A stretch of DNA of 64,000 nt from Tetrahymena thermophila SB210 (taxonomy: Eukaryota > Ciliophora > Oligohymenophorea > Hymenostomatida > Tetrahymenidae), in NCBI RefSeq assembly GCF_000189635.1, contig NW_002476507.1, positions 806,001-870,000 of the forward strand, written 5' to 3'. Made by a program: the position numbers and the translations under genes. Of this stretch, positions 36,262 to 47,869 are shown piece by piece. Within the stretch, counting starts at the first letter, position 1. Every line of letters begins with the position of its first letter. The notes below the pieces were generated by a model. The model ran no database searches, was not told the DNA's origin, and worked only from the letters and a program-made list of their open reading frames with translations.

Positions 36262-38013
36262 ATGCTCAAAAATATTTCTCAATAAGCAAAGTCATAAGCA
36301 GCAGAATTTTTAGCTTTAGGTGATCAGTTCAGATTAGGAGATCTTCCTACTGAATAATAGGCTCCAGAGACTATCAATTTAGCAGAAAATAGCAAAGATA
36401 ATCTCCCTAAAGCTGTTGAATAGGTTAAGAAACTTGACATCATTACCCTAAATACATTAACTTCTAAAGTTGTTGAATTAGAGGCCATGTACAAGGCTGT
36501 TTCTGATACTTTTGAGTCAGGAAACAAGGTTTATCTTTGTGGATGTGGTGCTACTGGACGTCTTAGTTTAGCATTGGAGTAAATTTTTAGATAAGAAGTA
36601 ACTCATTTAAAAAAAGATGCTTTGAAGGAAAGTGTTGTTAGTCTAATGGCAGGTGGAGATTTGGCTTTAATCAAAAGTGTTGAAGATTTTGAAGATCATC
36701 CTGAATATGCTGTTCAACATATGAAGGACCTTTAGTTTGGTCCAAATGATTTGCTCATTGCTAGTACTGAAGGAGGTGAAACCCCATGGGTAATTGGTGC
36801 CACTAATTATGCTTCAGAATTCAGTTCTCGTAAGCCATATTTTCTTTATTGCAATCCGGATGACAAATTGAAAGTATAACGTAGTAAAGAAGTAATTGCA
36901 AACCCTAAAATTAATAAAATTAATTTGACTGTTGGTCCTATGGCTATTACAGGATCTACAAGAATGCAGTCAACAACTATACTTATGTATGCAATTGGAT
37001 TAGCTATTTTCCATTGCCATCATTTAACTGGTGCAACAAAAGAAGAGGCTGACAGTACTTTTGTTATACAAGCTACAAACAAGCTAAATGTATTCACAGA
37101 GCATTTCAAAAATACAAATACTGGGTCTCTTCTTTCTCCTTTAACAGAATTCGAAAGCACTATCTATAAAGAGAACAACTTTATTTTTTATGAAACAACT
37201 TCCTACTTTGGTTTAAGTGTCTTGACTGATACTACTGAGCGTTCTCCTACATTTTCTTTGTTCCCTTTTGAAAACTAACAAGATATTAATTAAAAAGACT
37301 TTTAGCCATCACTATGTCACCTATTAATGATAGAGGATCCTAACTAGCCCTACACACTTAAAGAAGGAGAAACAATGGTCTAAAGAGCTTGGTTTGATAT
37401 GCTTGGAGGAAGATAAATTAGAGGATTAGACTCAGCTTACTTTTAAAAATATGAGCAAAAGGTAGCAACTAAAAGAGCCTTAGGATATAATTTCTCACCC
37501 GAAATCGTAGAACTTCGTAGATCTTATTGCCCAAAAAATTCTAATCATTACTTCTTTGCCGTTTAGAGAGTTGTAAGTAATGAAGGTAAAGTAACTCTAA
37601 GATTCTCTATTAAAGAAGATAAATCAAATAAAGAAGTAGTTTTTAGTGAATTTGATCTTTCTCCTTTCTAAAATAGAAGACTTGATGAATCTATCTTCTT
37701 AAAAATACTCTTAAACACCCATTCAACCCTTGTCATGTGCAGGCTTGATAAAGTAAAAAGTAACATTATGATATGGGTGAGACCTTCAAATCTCAAGCTG
37801 ATTGACAGGTCTATAAGATACATTTAATATTTTATCAACGACAGAGCAGAGGAGTTAAAAAAAATTAATCTTGAAGCTTTTAATTCTATCAACTATGACC
37901 TCATTTGTGAGGCATTGTTTTCAGAATCAGAAACTCTTGAATATGGATAAGCAATAGTACTTAAGACAACCAAAAGAATCCTTAGAGATATGTTTGATAT
38001 AAACGATAACTGA
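36262..38013 (+). CDS. MurQ/GKRP-type SIS-domain sugar-phosphate protein
   Basis: Single exon, 583 residues, ATG at 36262, TGA at 38011-38013. Two SIS-type sugar-phosphate-binding lobes are present. In the first, NKVYLCGCGATGRLSLALEQ has the phosphate-binding G-x-x-A-T-G-R-L loop of the MurQ/GKRP group. A later stretch, NDLLIASTEGGETPWVIGAT, is the second phosphate loop. LTVGPMAITGSTRMQSTTIL matches the family signature of bacterial MurQ and glucokinase regulatory protein (GP-x-x-x-TGSTRM). Bacterial MurQ (about 300 residues) cleaves N-acetylmuramic acid 6-phosphate. Animal GKRP (about 620) binds fructose phosphates and inhibits glucokinase. The length here is closer to GKRP. Whether it is an etherase or a regulator cannot be told from sequence alone. 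The gene is intronless and richer in GC than its surroundings, like other conserved enzymes here. Confidence 0.9.
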
Positions 38014-38531
38014 TCCTTACAGACAAACAAACAAATAAATAAATTAAAAATATATAAATTTTTATTTTTTTGTAAAATTTAAAAAAGATTTTTATATTTT
38101 GTTTTATTGAAATTTAATTACAATTATTTGAAATTATTAGTTTGTTTTTAAGTTAAATCATTTTAAAATGACAAAATAATTACAACTTTTAAACAATAAT
38201 TTAGTGAATAAACAAAACAAATAAATAGATAGATTTTAGTCCTATTAAGTAAATTCTTTAGATAATATTTAGTTAGTTCCAAGTTAATTCTTAAAATTAT
38301 ATATTCAGCAAAAATCATTTGAACATAAAAAAAATATATAAAACCTTTAATTTTTTTAAAAAAATAAAATATATTATTTTTTTACATTTCAAAAGTTTTA
38401 CAAAAATATAAATAACTATTTGAGGTTTAAGGAGATAGATCTTTTTAAAATAGAGTTATACTAATACTAAAATATAAACATATATTTTTCTATAATTATT
38501 TTCTTAAATTAAATGATAAACTAAATGATCA
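38014..38531. other. Convergent intergenic region
   Basis: Between the stops of the SIS gene (+) and the glutaminyl cyclase gene (-). AT-rich 3' flanks only. Confidence 0.55.
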
Positions 38532-39452
38532 TCAGCTGTTAATTTAGACAAGTTTAACCTCATAAATGTAAGGCCAATTTTTTCCTGTTATAAGAGTTTA
38601 CTTAGTTTCTGGGTTATATGCAATACCATTAAGAACATTGTTATAACCAACATATTATCTGTATCCATCTTCACTTTCTAAAAACTACACCAAAGGAGAG
38701 AAATTTAACGTAGATTCAATCTTACCTGTATAAGGATCGAATACAACTATTTTTTTAGACATGAAAATATTACAATATACCTTACCATCAATAATTTCTA
38801 ATTCATTCAAATTATCCTGAGAATACCCTTAGGAATCTGTTACTTTTACTATTTATTTGACTGTAAAGTTTTCAGGATTTATATGGAAAAGTCTATTAGT
38901 TCCATCAGTTGCTATTATAGTATCTTCTGATAGTTTGTGCATGCCCCATCCTTCCCTCATTTCTGGAGGTAAAGGATACTCTTAAAGAATTTCAGTCAAG
39001 TTTTCATCCATTTTGTAGACTATATTGTTTTTGTAAGTCATCATAAAAACAACATTTTTACCAGTTTGACTATCTTTAATCATAGCTGAACCTTCTCCAA
39101 AAATTTCTGGATCAAAAGTATAAGAATTTTTTATAGACATATCATCTAAATCAATCAAATGGATTTCAGTTTAATTTTCAAGTCCTGTGCTCTCAAGAAT
39201 TAAGTTTTTGCTTATAAAAGCAAAACCTTCCACAAAGAAAAGCATGTCTCTTTTTATTTTTTTGACAACATCAACTCTCACTTTTTCATTTGCTTAGAAG
39301 CTAAATAAAGGTCCCTATTTTTGAGCTAATCTAAGACTATTGGATTTTAGTTTTTGATTGCTATTTTTTTGTTATTTTTCTAACGATGCTAATACGCTCA
39401 CAGAAAGAATTAAGATAACAAAACCTACAAAAAGTGTTTTTGTTTAACCCAT
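38532..39452 (-). CDS. Glutaminyl-peptide cyclotransferase, plant/bacterial beta-propeller type
   Basis: Single exon, 306 residues, ATG at 39452, TGA at 38532. The N-terminus MGQTKTLFVGFVILILSVSVLA is a clear signal peptide or anchor, so the protein enters the secretory pathway. The rest is a five-bladed-propeller-type sequence with repeated glycine-rich blades: FFVEGFAFISKNLILESTG, EIFGEGSAMIKD, EGWGMHKLSEDTIIATDG, NELEIIDGKVYCNIFMSK and VLNGIAYNPETKQTLITGKN. This order (EGF...S-T-G, GWGL, LNELE, NGIAY...TGK-W) is the signature of plant-type glutaminyl cyclase, which converts N-terminal glutamine to pyroglutamate. In this family a Glu in the N-E-L-E stretch and the W of TGKNWP line the active site. 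Secreted or lysosomal activity is inferred from the signal peptide. Confidence 0.9.
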
Positions 39453-40167
39453 CTTAATAATAGTAGAAACAATAATTATCCTCTAATTTAATACAATTTA
39501 ATAGTTTTTAACTATTTTAAAAATCAGGTTCTATTTTTACAGATGTAAAAATTTGATAAAAAAGCTCAAAAACGAATATCTATTAGTAACTTGTATAATT
39601 CTTTTCTTAAATAGCTAAAATAGAAATAAAATTTAATATAATTTTAATTTCTAAATAAATTCTAACACAAAAAAACGAATTTAAATTAATTTCTTTTTTA
39701 TTGAGGAAAAGAATAATATAAATACATTTTGCTTTTGTTATTTAAATTTAATTAGAAAGTTATTGATAATAAATAATTGTATTGAAAAAGATTTTAATTT
39801 AAATTTTAACAAAAAATATTAATGAAATAAGTTGTCTAATTTTACTAAAAAATAATAAAAATGAATTAAAATTGAGTAAGAAACATAAAGAGAAGATGAT
39901 TGATTACATGAATTTTATTTTTTATAAAAAACATAAATTAAAGCTTTACATATAAAATAGATCTTAAATTGTTTTTATATAGACTTTTTTTAGAGATAAA
40001 TTTGTTAAACTTTTTAATTTTTTAGAATAAATTATTAAATTTTTGTTATAATTTTATATTTTGTGAGAAAAAATATTTGAGGATTTGAGACTATTTATTT
40101 TTTTATTATTTGTTTATTTTAAATATAAGATTAAAAATTATTTATTAGATTGATCTTTAATTTTTAA
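39453..40167. other. Intergenic region
   Basis: AT-rich spacer upstream of the glutaminyl cyclase gene and downstream of the DHHC gene, both on the - strand. No feature recognised. Confidence 0.5.
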
Positions 40168-43100
40168 TCAATAATCTTCTAACAGATCATAGCGCTAATT
40201 ATCTGAAACGATCATTCTTGCTTAAAATATAGGACCTCTAGCTGAACACCAAGTAAAGTAGTTTTTTGGGTCTCTATCACATTCAAGGTCTCTAAGTTAT
40301 TCTCTTGTTGTTAGTTATCTAGTTATTTAAAAAGAATATTTTTTTAAAAATAAATATTTAGAAAGCAAATCAACATACCTGTACTAAATGAAGATATGAA
40401 ATCCCCACAGATATAAGACATAAAGCCATGATAGAAAAATAATTAAAATGTATATTATCCCAAAAACTAATTAAGTGGCTATTTATTTATTAAATAATGA
40501 GTTATTTTTAAAATTAAAGATAAAATCTAATATTTAGATTTACTGTTTAGTTTATTTGTGTCAGAGGATTTATTGATTAAATAAAAGATCTCAGAAATTA
40601 ATTGCAATAGAAAGGTGAAATTGAGTAAAGAGAGAAAACTAAAGAAATATTTGTAATTGTGCTTTCCTATACAGTTGTTTACAAATTTACAGTGGTGATC
40701 AAATACTTCTACACAACAGTCGCAGTATGTGCAATGAGATGATCTTGGAGGTCTGAATATTTTGCATGTAACACAATATTTCCTGCCATTAAATATCTAT
40801 GTTTGTTTTTTTTAAGGAGTTATCTAATAAGATTAATTATGCAAATCAAAAAAATTTTTATTTTAAAGTGTTTCATTTTTGTTTCTCATTATGCTTGCAT
40901 TTAAAGGATTCTGTTACATTATTGAGTCAGATAATCTTTTAATATTTTATTCATATTTTGCCATTTCGTAGCTAAATTTTTCATTCAGCTTAATTGCTTA
41001 ATTATTCTAGTTGCTAGATTTGTTTCCTATGAAAATATTAATGTTGTTATTTATATTATTTTAGCTATTTTAGTTTATATTTATAATATTTTTAGAATTA
41101 TTTTTAGGTGTTACTGAGTTGCTTTAAATAGAAAGCATCATAAATTATTTATGGGCATCTTGTTCTTTTTAATTTTAAACTGAGTTGTTTAGTGTATTAG
41201 TAATTTAATTGACTTTTTCTTAACAGGTTGGATCGTTATTACTGTTGTATTAAAAGCAATTAACAATTTAAGCTTTATTTTTTTGTTGTAAAAAGATGTT
41301 GGTTTTTTGGTCATGCTAGGGTTCTGTGAAGTCAACTTGGTTTTCATCTTCATAATCGACTTTATTTTATTCTATTATTGATTCATAAATTTTATTTTGC
41401 TAATTTATTTCTTGTTAGGTATTTGTCGAGTTTGAATTCATGTTAATAGTTCCTATATTGATGCACTTCTAAGGGTTAAAGAAAATATTAGGTTTAGTAA
41501 CTTTTTAAATATGTTCTAATTAAATTTTATTTTCTTATTAGTTTTAAGAGTAATTTGGATACTGCGCCTGATTTTCATTCTGAAAATTATTTTCAGAAAT
41601 TACGCTTTAAAATTCATTATTTTGTTTATGATTATAATTTTCTCTAAAATTTATAATATCTTTTTAGTTTTGAGCGATTTCACTTTAATTGTGTTACATA
41701 AATTAGCTTTGATTTCCTAATTAATTTTCCTTAAAATATGAAGTGCCTTATGAATTTTGATTTACAAATTAATTACTATTTTAACTATTCTAATGATCTA
41801 CTTATTTAGTTTGGCTATTCGAGAAAGTAATTTATTTATTATCTTATAAATTTACATTATTTTTATTTAATTAAATTTTTTTATTTACATTTAATTCCTG
41901 ATCATCCAACTAATCTACTTTACTTACACTGTTAGTATTTTATTGTTTGTTAATATTTATTTCAGCTAATTTCTTAATATCAAGTGAGCTATTTATTTTA
42001 TTTTTTATTTATTTGCTATTAATATCGATAGAATATGAATTAGCGCATTGTTCTTAATCATAAGAATTTGCTGGAGGTTAATTGTTACAAATAATTCCAT
42101 CGATATCAATTTTTGGAGAAATCATTGTTTCCTGCAAAAGTCCGCTACTCCTTACTTGCAAAAAGTTTTTATTATCATGTAAATCTACATTTGATTATGA
42201 AATCTTTTATTTCTTTATCTGATGTGAAATATTTTAAGCTTAGTTGGGTATTTTATTATTAGAAGTTGCAGACTCCACTACTGAATTTGTGCTAATTTAT
42301 CTATCTTAAGTTTATTACTCTTATACAGCTGATTGTAATAGATTCTATCCTTAATAATTAGAAATCTGTTTATATTCATTAAAGCTTTCTAAATTTGCAT
42401 CATTTGGAATGGTATCTATTTTAGAAACTGTATTAAGCTAAGTTTACTAACTTATTCGTTATCGGCTCGCTTTTCTATCAATATAAGAAAAAATTGTCCT
42501 TCTCTTTTAAATTTCATCATCTTAATCTTTATTTTCTTCCTCATTTTCATTTTCTATTTAAATATGCATATGAAATTTCTCTCTTTGGTCACTTTGCTGA
42601 TTTTAATCAGCATTTTTAGTTTTCTATTAATCATTTTCTTCTTTTGTTTGATTATCTTTTTTTGTTTAATCAATTTGATCATTTATTATCTCCTGAGTAT
42701 AGAGCTCTGTAGTGTTCTTTTGTGTATTTTCAGTCCATTCATCTCTTCTGCTATTCGATTTTCTACTGATGCTACTTTCTTCTTCTACAGGTACAAACGG
42801 ATTTTTCATTCTAATTAGTGCTAATTAGAGAGATGCTTCTTGATTATCTATTTATCCTTTATTTTCTTAGACTTATTGAATTTAATATTACTTTAGCTAT
42901 GCTTCTGCATTTTTGCTGATTTATTAGTAAAATTAGCTTTAACAAGCTTGATTGTCCTCATTATTAACATTTTCAAGGTTAGAATTTTCTATATATTATC
43001 TAGACTGAAGCTATTTTTCATTTTAAGTTGGCTTTTTTTACAATTGCTAATCTAATTTTATTGAGTCTTTAATAGTTTGATCAATTTTTTTACTAGTAAT

Positions 43101-43949
43101 CATGCTATTATTATTACTAAAATTAAAATTTCCATGCTTGTACATATGAGGATTTATTGAACCTGCTTTTTTAAAAAGTATAAGATCTGAATGCATATTT
43201 GTCTTAGCACTTTGAAGTTAATTTCCCATAAAACTCTCTAACTTACTATTATTTAATCCACTTATTTTTAATTAACTTTAATCTTAGTTACCTTATTTTT
43301 ACAGTTAGCTTTAATCATTGTTTTCCATATCCATAATCATCCTGTAAGCTTTTTCGTTAATCATATCCTCAATATTGTCAATTCTGTTATGCAATTTTGG
43401 GATAGTTTAAATCATTTTCCGTCGCGGAATATACCCTGGATCTGAAAACTAAGTGAGTATTGTGAGTATAATCATTAAGATAAATATAATGATGTAAAAT
43501 AGTCCTAGCACAATAGAAACATCATTCATGATATAAGGAATTACGAATGTTAAATGGATAGCACCCATCATAATGATAAAAATCCAAAAAACTAAATTCC
43601 ACACAAAATGAATACGAGGGCCTAGCTAAATAAGGCCAAATAGAAGGAACGTATGCTAACCCTTCCAAAATTAATATAAGTAATTTATAGGATTTAAAGA
43701 TTATTTAAGAGTAGACTAAATTTGGTTATTATGATGTTGATTATATTGAGATTTTTATGAGTTTTCTTGAACAGATTTAGAGTTTAAATTCTAAGCAAAG
43801 CGAGTTGAGTTGTTCCTAGAATACGAACTCACATTCTGTTTTGATATATTATTTTCATTTTCTTATTTTTTGGAATTCAACATAGATTAGTTTAGAAATG
43901 ATTGATCTTTACTTTTATTAACTTCATTATTTTTATTTGTTTACTGCAT
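40168..43949 (-). CDS. DHHC palmitoyltransferase with very long Q/N-rich insert
   Basis: Starts at ATG 43949 and ends at TGA 40168. After a Q/N-rich N-terminus come two transmembrane segments, [20 protein letters not shown] and [20 protein letters not shown], then the typical [10 protein letters not shown]. The zinc-finger catalytic domain, at about 40800-40660, reads [20 protein letters not shown] then [21 protein letters not shown]. All the cysteines, the second HC pair and the DHHC are present. A third membrane segment [17 protein letters not shown] follows, then TTREQL (the TTxE motif). DHHC enzymes attach palmitate to cysteines on the cytosolic side of membranes. Two oddities stand out. 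The usual P-W after DHHC-C is K-F. A continuous open stretch of about 2.6 kb, rich in Q, N and S, separates the second membrane segment from the zinc finger. At least two short introns lie in the 3' part. Confidence 0.92.
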
Positions 43950-44215
43950 TCAAAACAATTAAGACTTTAGTTTTTTTTTGTTTTGCTTAATTTTTTTATA
44001 AAGTAGATGACACAAAAATCATAAAAATGCATTAAAACTCATAATTCTTATTAGTAATAATTACTTATCGTATTATTTAATTGAATCTTCAGATTTTCAA
44101 AAAAATTATGTAAAAAAATTTTAGAATATGATTTCGTTAAAGATATATACTGTATACAAATCAGCATTCGTCATGCTCATAATTTAATTCGATACAATAA
44201 TTCTTTCTTTAATTT
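43950..44215. other. Intergenic region
   Basis: AT-rich sequence upstream of the DHHC gene, expected to hold part of its promoter. Nothing specific recognised. Confidence 0.45.
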
Positions 44216-44599
44216 TCAAATAAAGTAGTCAGTCATTAATTTGTATTTTCTTTTTTAAGATTATTCTTAAATACATAAAATAATCAAATTATAAACTTTA
44301 TTTGGCTTTATTTTTACAATATAATTTTAATCAGATTACAGATTTTTAAGTAAAGATAGTTCTATAAAGGTATTCATATTGATTATTTTTTTATTAATCA
44401 TACTATCATTTTTCAATTAAAATTTACTAAGTAATGATATTCTCATACAAGACCTTAGAGAATTTACTATATTACTTACGTTAAAATTTGTTATCATAAC
44501 TTCACATTTTTTAAAAGCATCACACACGAACTTAAAAGAATTGCTATTAAAATCTTTACATAAATCATTAGAATCATATAAAAATTCTTTTTTAATCAA
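44216..44599 (-). CDS. Possible small protein (127 residues), weak
   Basis: An open ciliate-code frame from ATG 44599 (MIKKEFLYDSNDLCKDFNSN) to TGA 44216. The first 60 residues look protein-like (FKFVCDAFKKCEVMITNFN). The rest is AT-driven, with K, N and I. In DNA this AT-rich a frame of 128 codons without TGA can arise by chance, and no family is recognised. It could also be an exon of a larger unannotated gene. Confidence 0.25.
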
Positions 44600-45503
44600 A
44601 TAACACTTATTTATATTTATTATTTTTTCTTACCCAAACAAATTTTTATTTAAGATAAATATTAGCTAAGTATAATCTATACATTAAATAAATGTATAAC
44701 TCAATAAACCAGGAAGTCCTTAAAATTTATTTGTCTATATTTAACTTACATAAATTTATTAAACATGTCTTGGATACAAAAATAAATATCTTTTATAAAA
44801 ACAAACAATTTTGCGACAAGCTTACTTGATAAATTTGTCTAATTTAAAATTTTTTAAAAAGTAAAATTATAATAAAAATTTTTATCAAAAAAAGTAAAAT
44901 ATTCTATTCTTTAAAAAGACTCAGATATTTTAGTGAAATTTTTATATGGAGAAATAAACTTATTTTTCTGTTTATGTTTTATATTTGCTGAATAAAACGT
45001 AATTTCGAAAACAGTTGAAATATCTTCTTTAAAACACATTAATGTAATCTAAATTTTTCTTGTAAAATTTAATAACACAAATAAAGATGCATTAAATAAG
45101 TTACTATCATCTAAAAAATTCTTAATTATTTTTAGCCTGTTTCTTTTAAATTGTATTTCTAATTAAAATATAATTAATATATTCAAGCATGCACAAACAA
45201 AAACTAATAATAATTTTTAAATTTAAATATCCTTATTTATTTTGTAAGCATAAATTATAATTAATAAATGCTTTTGGCTTTTATTTATAAAATTTAATAA
45301 ATTTATTTTTTTTTAAATAAGTTTTAACTTGTTATTAAAAATCAATCATAAAATTTCAATTTTTGTATTTAAAATTTTAATTATTACTAATTGATTTTTA
45401 ATAGCTTAAAACACATAAAAAATATTAATATTTTTAGTAGAAAATATCAAATCTTTAGCTTATTTTAAATTATTTTTATTGTTTTTTATTTATCGATAGT
45501 AAA
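44600..45503. other. Intergenic region upstream of the RING/B-box gene
   Basis: AT-rich; expected to include the promoter of the + strand gene starting at 45504. No distinct element seen. Confidence 0.5.
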
Positions 45504-47695
45504 ATGGAAGAAGTTATTTAAAAATGTACAAATTGTAAGTAAATACCAGATGATATTTTAATGCTTTCTTGCGATCACGATTTATGCCTTAACTGTGCAG
45601 CAATTATTTTTGTTTCTGAAAATCTTTAGACAGATTCTAGAGTAAGTAATATTGATATTGATATGATTTATGATTGTTAATTGTTTTTTAAATAAAGCTT
45701 TTAACTTGTCTTGAATGTGGATAAAGTACAGAACTGGACTAATCAAGTGTATTTGAGTTACAAAGAATCAACGTTGAACTTTAAATTTAAAAGAAACTTA
45801 ATACTAGTGGATTGAAGGCATAAAAATAATATGGAGTACCATGATTAATTTGATTAGTTTTTTTATGACTTTAACAAATAAATTTTATTTTAAATAGAGC
45901 ATTAACTAGAACAGTGGATTGCAATATGAAAACTAAAATTAGTCCTATTTGCAAAATTCAAGAGTTAAAGCATAAGATCATCCAAGTAATGTTTTAGAGA
46001 ATTTTTAAGCTAGATTACCAACCTAAAATTACTTAAATGGACCATCATAGCTAGGAAATGAATTAAACTAATAGCAACATGAATAATAAAATAGGTTATT
46101 GTAACTACAATAGTAGTAATAGTTGTTACAAAGTCCATAAGCAAATAAAAATAATTTCCAACAAAATATTTAGTAAATGCAAACTGAACAAGATTTGCCC
46201 ACATAACAGACTTAGATACAATAATAAATGTAAGTGACTTTAATTTAAAGTATTTGCTTTGATAACTTAATCTACTTAATTAGAAAAAGATTCTGTTAAG
46301 AACATGCTGAAGAAGAAATTCTCTACTATTGCTTTTAATGTTAAAGTAGATGTATTTGCCCTGAATGTGTAATTCATGGAGCACACAAAGTAAATTTTTA
46401 TTAATTTGATTTTTGTTAAATCATTTTTTTTAATGAAGAACCATGAAGTAAAAACAATAAAGAAAGCTTATCCAATAGTAAAATAAAAAGTAGAGGAATT
46501 CCAGTAAAAAATGGAATTTAAAATAAAGCAAATAAACCAAAGAAAAACCCATTTAGAATCAGTTGCCTAAGAGATAAACTAAAATTCATTGAGTTTAAAA
46601 AAGAATATTGCTCTTGCTTTTGCTGTAATACTTAATTTTTATAAATGAGATACTTATAAATAAATTATGTTAATAATAGGAGATAAAATCAAAAATAGAA
46701 GCAAAGGAAAGAGAAATTCAGTAAATTTGCGATTAGGTTTTAGGATAAAATTTAAAAGAAATAGAGAATCTTAATTTTTGTTTGGAAGAAAAGCTTATTG
46801 ATTTTAAGTAAATTCTTGAGCTTGTTTTTGACCATGAAAATTAACCTGATGAAGTAAATAAAATAAATCTATCTATATCTTTTTAATAATTATTTTTTAA
46901 ATATAAAAGACACTGCTACTAGATTTCTTTTCGACAAATCAAGCTAAGCTTAATGAAATAAAAGAAAACAGGGAGTGGGAAAAAAAACTTTTATATAACA
47001 GTCCAGATTTTTATTAAGTGAATCAAAGAGAAATTTAAAAGCAACTTGCTTTAGTAGAAAATGATATTTAAAAGATTGAGCCCTAGTTAGACATAAAAGA
47101 TAAAATTTTAAATGAAAATTAATTAGATTTATAAAATTAAATAAATAAATTTTAAAATGAGCATATTTAAAATTCTCAAAATCAAGCTAATAATAGCTAA
47201 TTGATAAGAGATTCTTAAAGCTATACTCCAAGTGCAAATAAAAAGAGTTAAATAAACTAAAACTAGCCCTTTCTATAATCATAATAATTCCATGATCAAC
47301 AGCAACTAAGTTATAGATCTCCTGTGAATAATGCTTTATCTTAAGAAAATCCTTTTAGGACATAGCAAATTTCAAGAGATTAAAAAATTACAGATGCAGA
47401 TTTTGAAAAATTTAGAGAAAGAATTTCTAGCAAATCTAAAATATCATAAAATTAAAGTAATCAATTAGAAAACTATTAATAATAATATTCAGTTAAACCT
47501 TTTACTAACTATGCTAGTTTAGTCTAATAGTAAAATACATAAGCTTAAATATAACCACAATAATTTTAATCATAGTAGTAGTAATAGTAAATAGATAGTA
47601 ATTGGAGGCAGTAAGAGAGCTAAGATGGTAGCATAAATATTAATAACAGCATGAATAATTCTAATTTAAAAACAGGGCTATATATAAAGCAATGA
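45504..47695 (+). CDS. RING-finger/B-box/coiled-coil (TRIM-like) protein
   Basis: Multi-exon gene, ATG at 45504, TGA at 47693-47695. The N-terminus has a RING-like zinc finger: KCTNCKQIPDDILMLSCDHD, then LCLNCAAIIF, then LTCLECG after the first intron (about 45642-45696). A B-box follows at about 46285-46390: FCQEHAEEEILYYCFQCQSR then CICPECVIHGAHKNHEV, with the expected alternating Cys/His pairs. After it is a coiled coil: YPIVKQKVEEFQQKMEFKIK, EIKSKIEAKEREIQQICDQ, KLNEIKENREWEKKL and QLALVENDIQKIEPQLDIKD. The C-terminal 200 residues are Q/N-rich. RING plus B-box plus coiled coil is the TRIM architecture, typical of E3 ubiquitin ligases. A Q-rich linker between RING and B-box is unusual. No SPRY or NHL C-terminal domain is present, so the target is unknown. 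Confidence 0.85.
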
Positions 47696-47869
47696 AATTA
47701 ATAAATAATTGAAACTTTTGGTTTAAATAATATTTCTTCCTTATTTGCTAACAAGAATTTTGTGATAGTATTTTAATTACAAAAAAATAAATACATATGT
47801 ATAAATAAATTATTAAAATGCAATAAATTAATTTTATTCTTTTAGATTATGTTTTTGTATTATTCAAAT

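Noticed and set aside
36324-36527. Minus-strand ORF of 67 codons
   Set aside because: Antisense to the SIS-domain gene, whose + strand frame is continuous and homologous to known proteins.
42564-42818. Standard-code + strand ORF rich in I, L and F
   Set aside because: It is the antisense shadow of the Q/N-rich insert of the DHHC gene.
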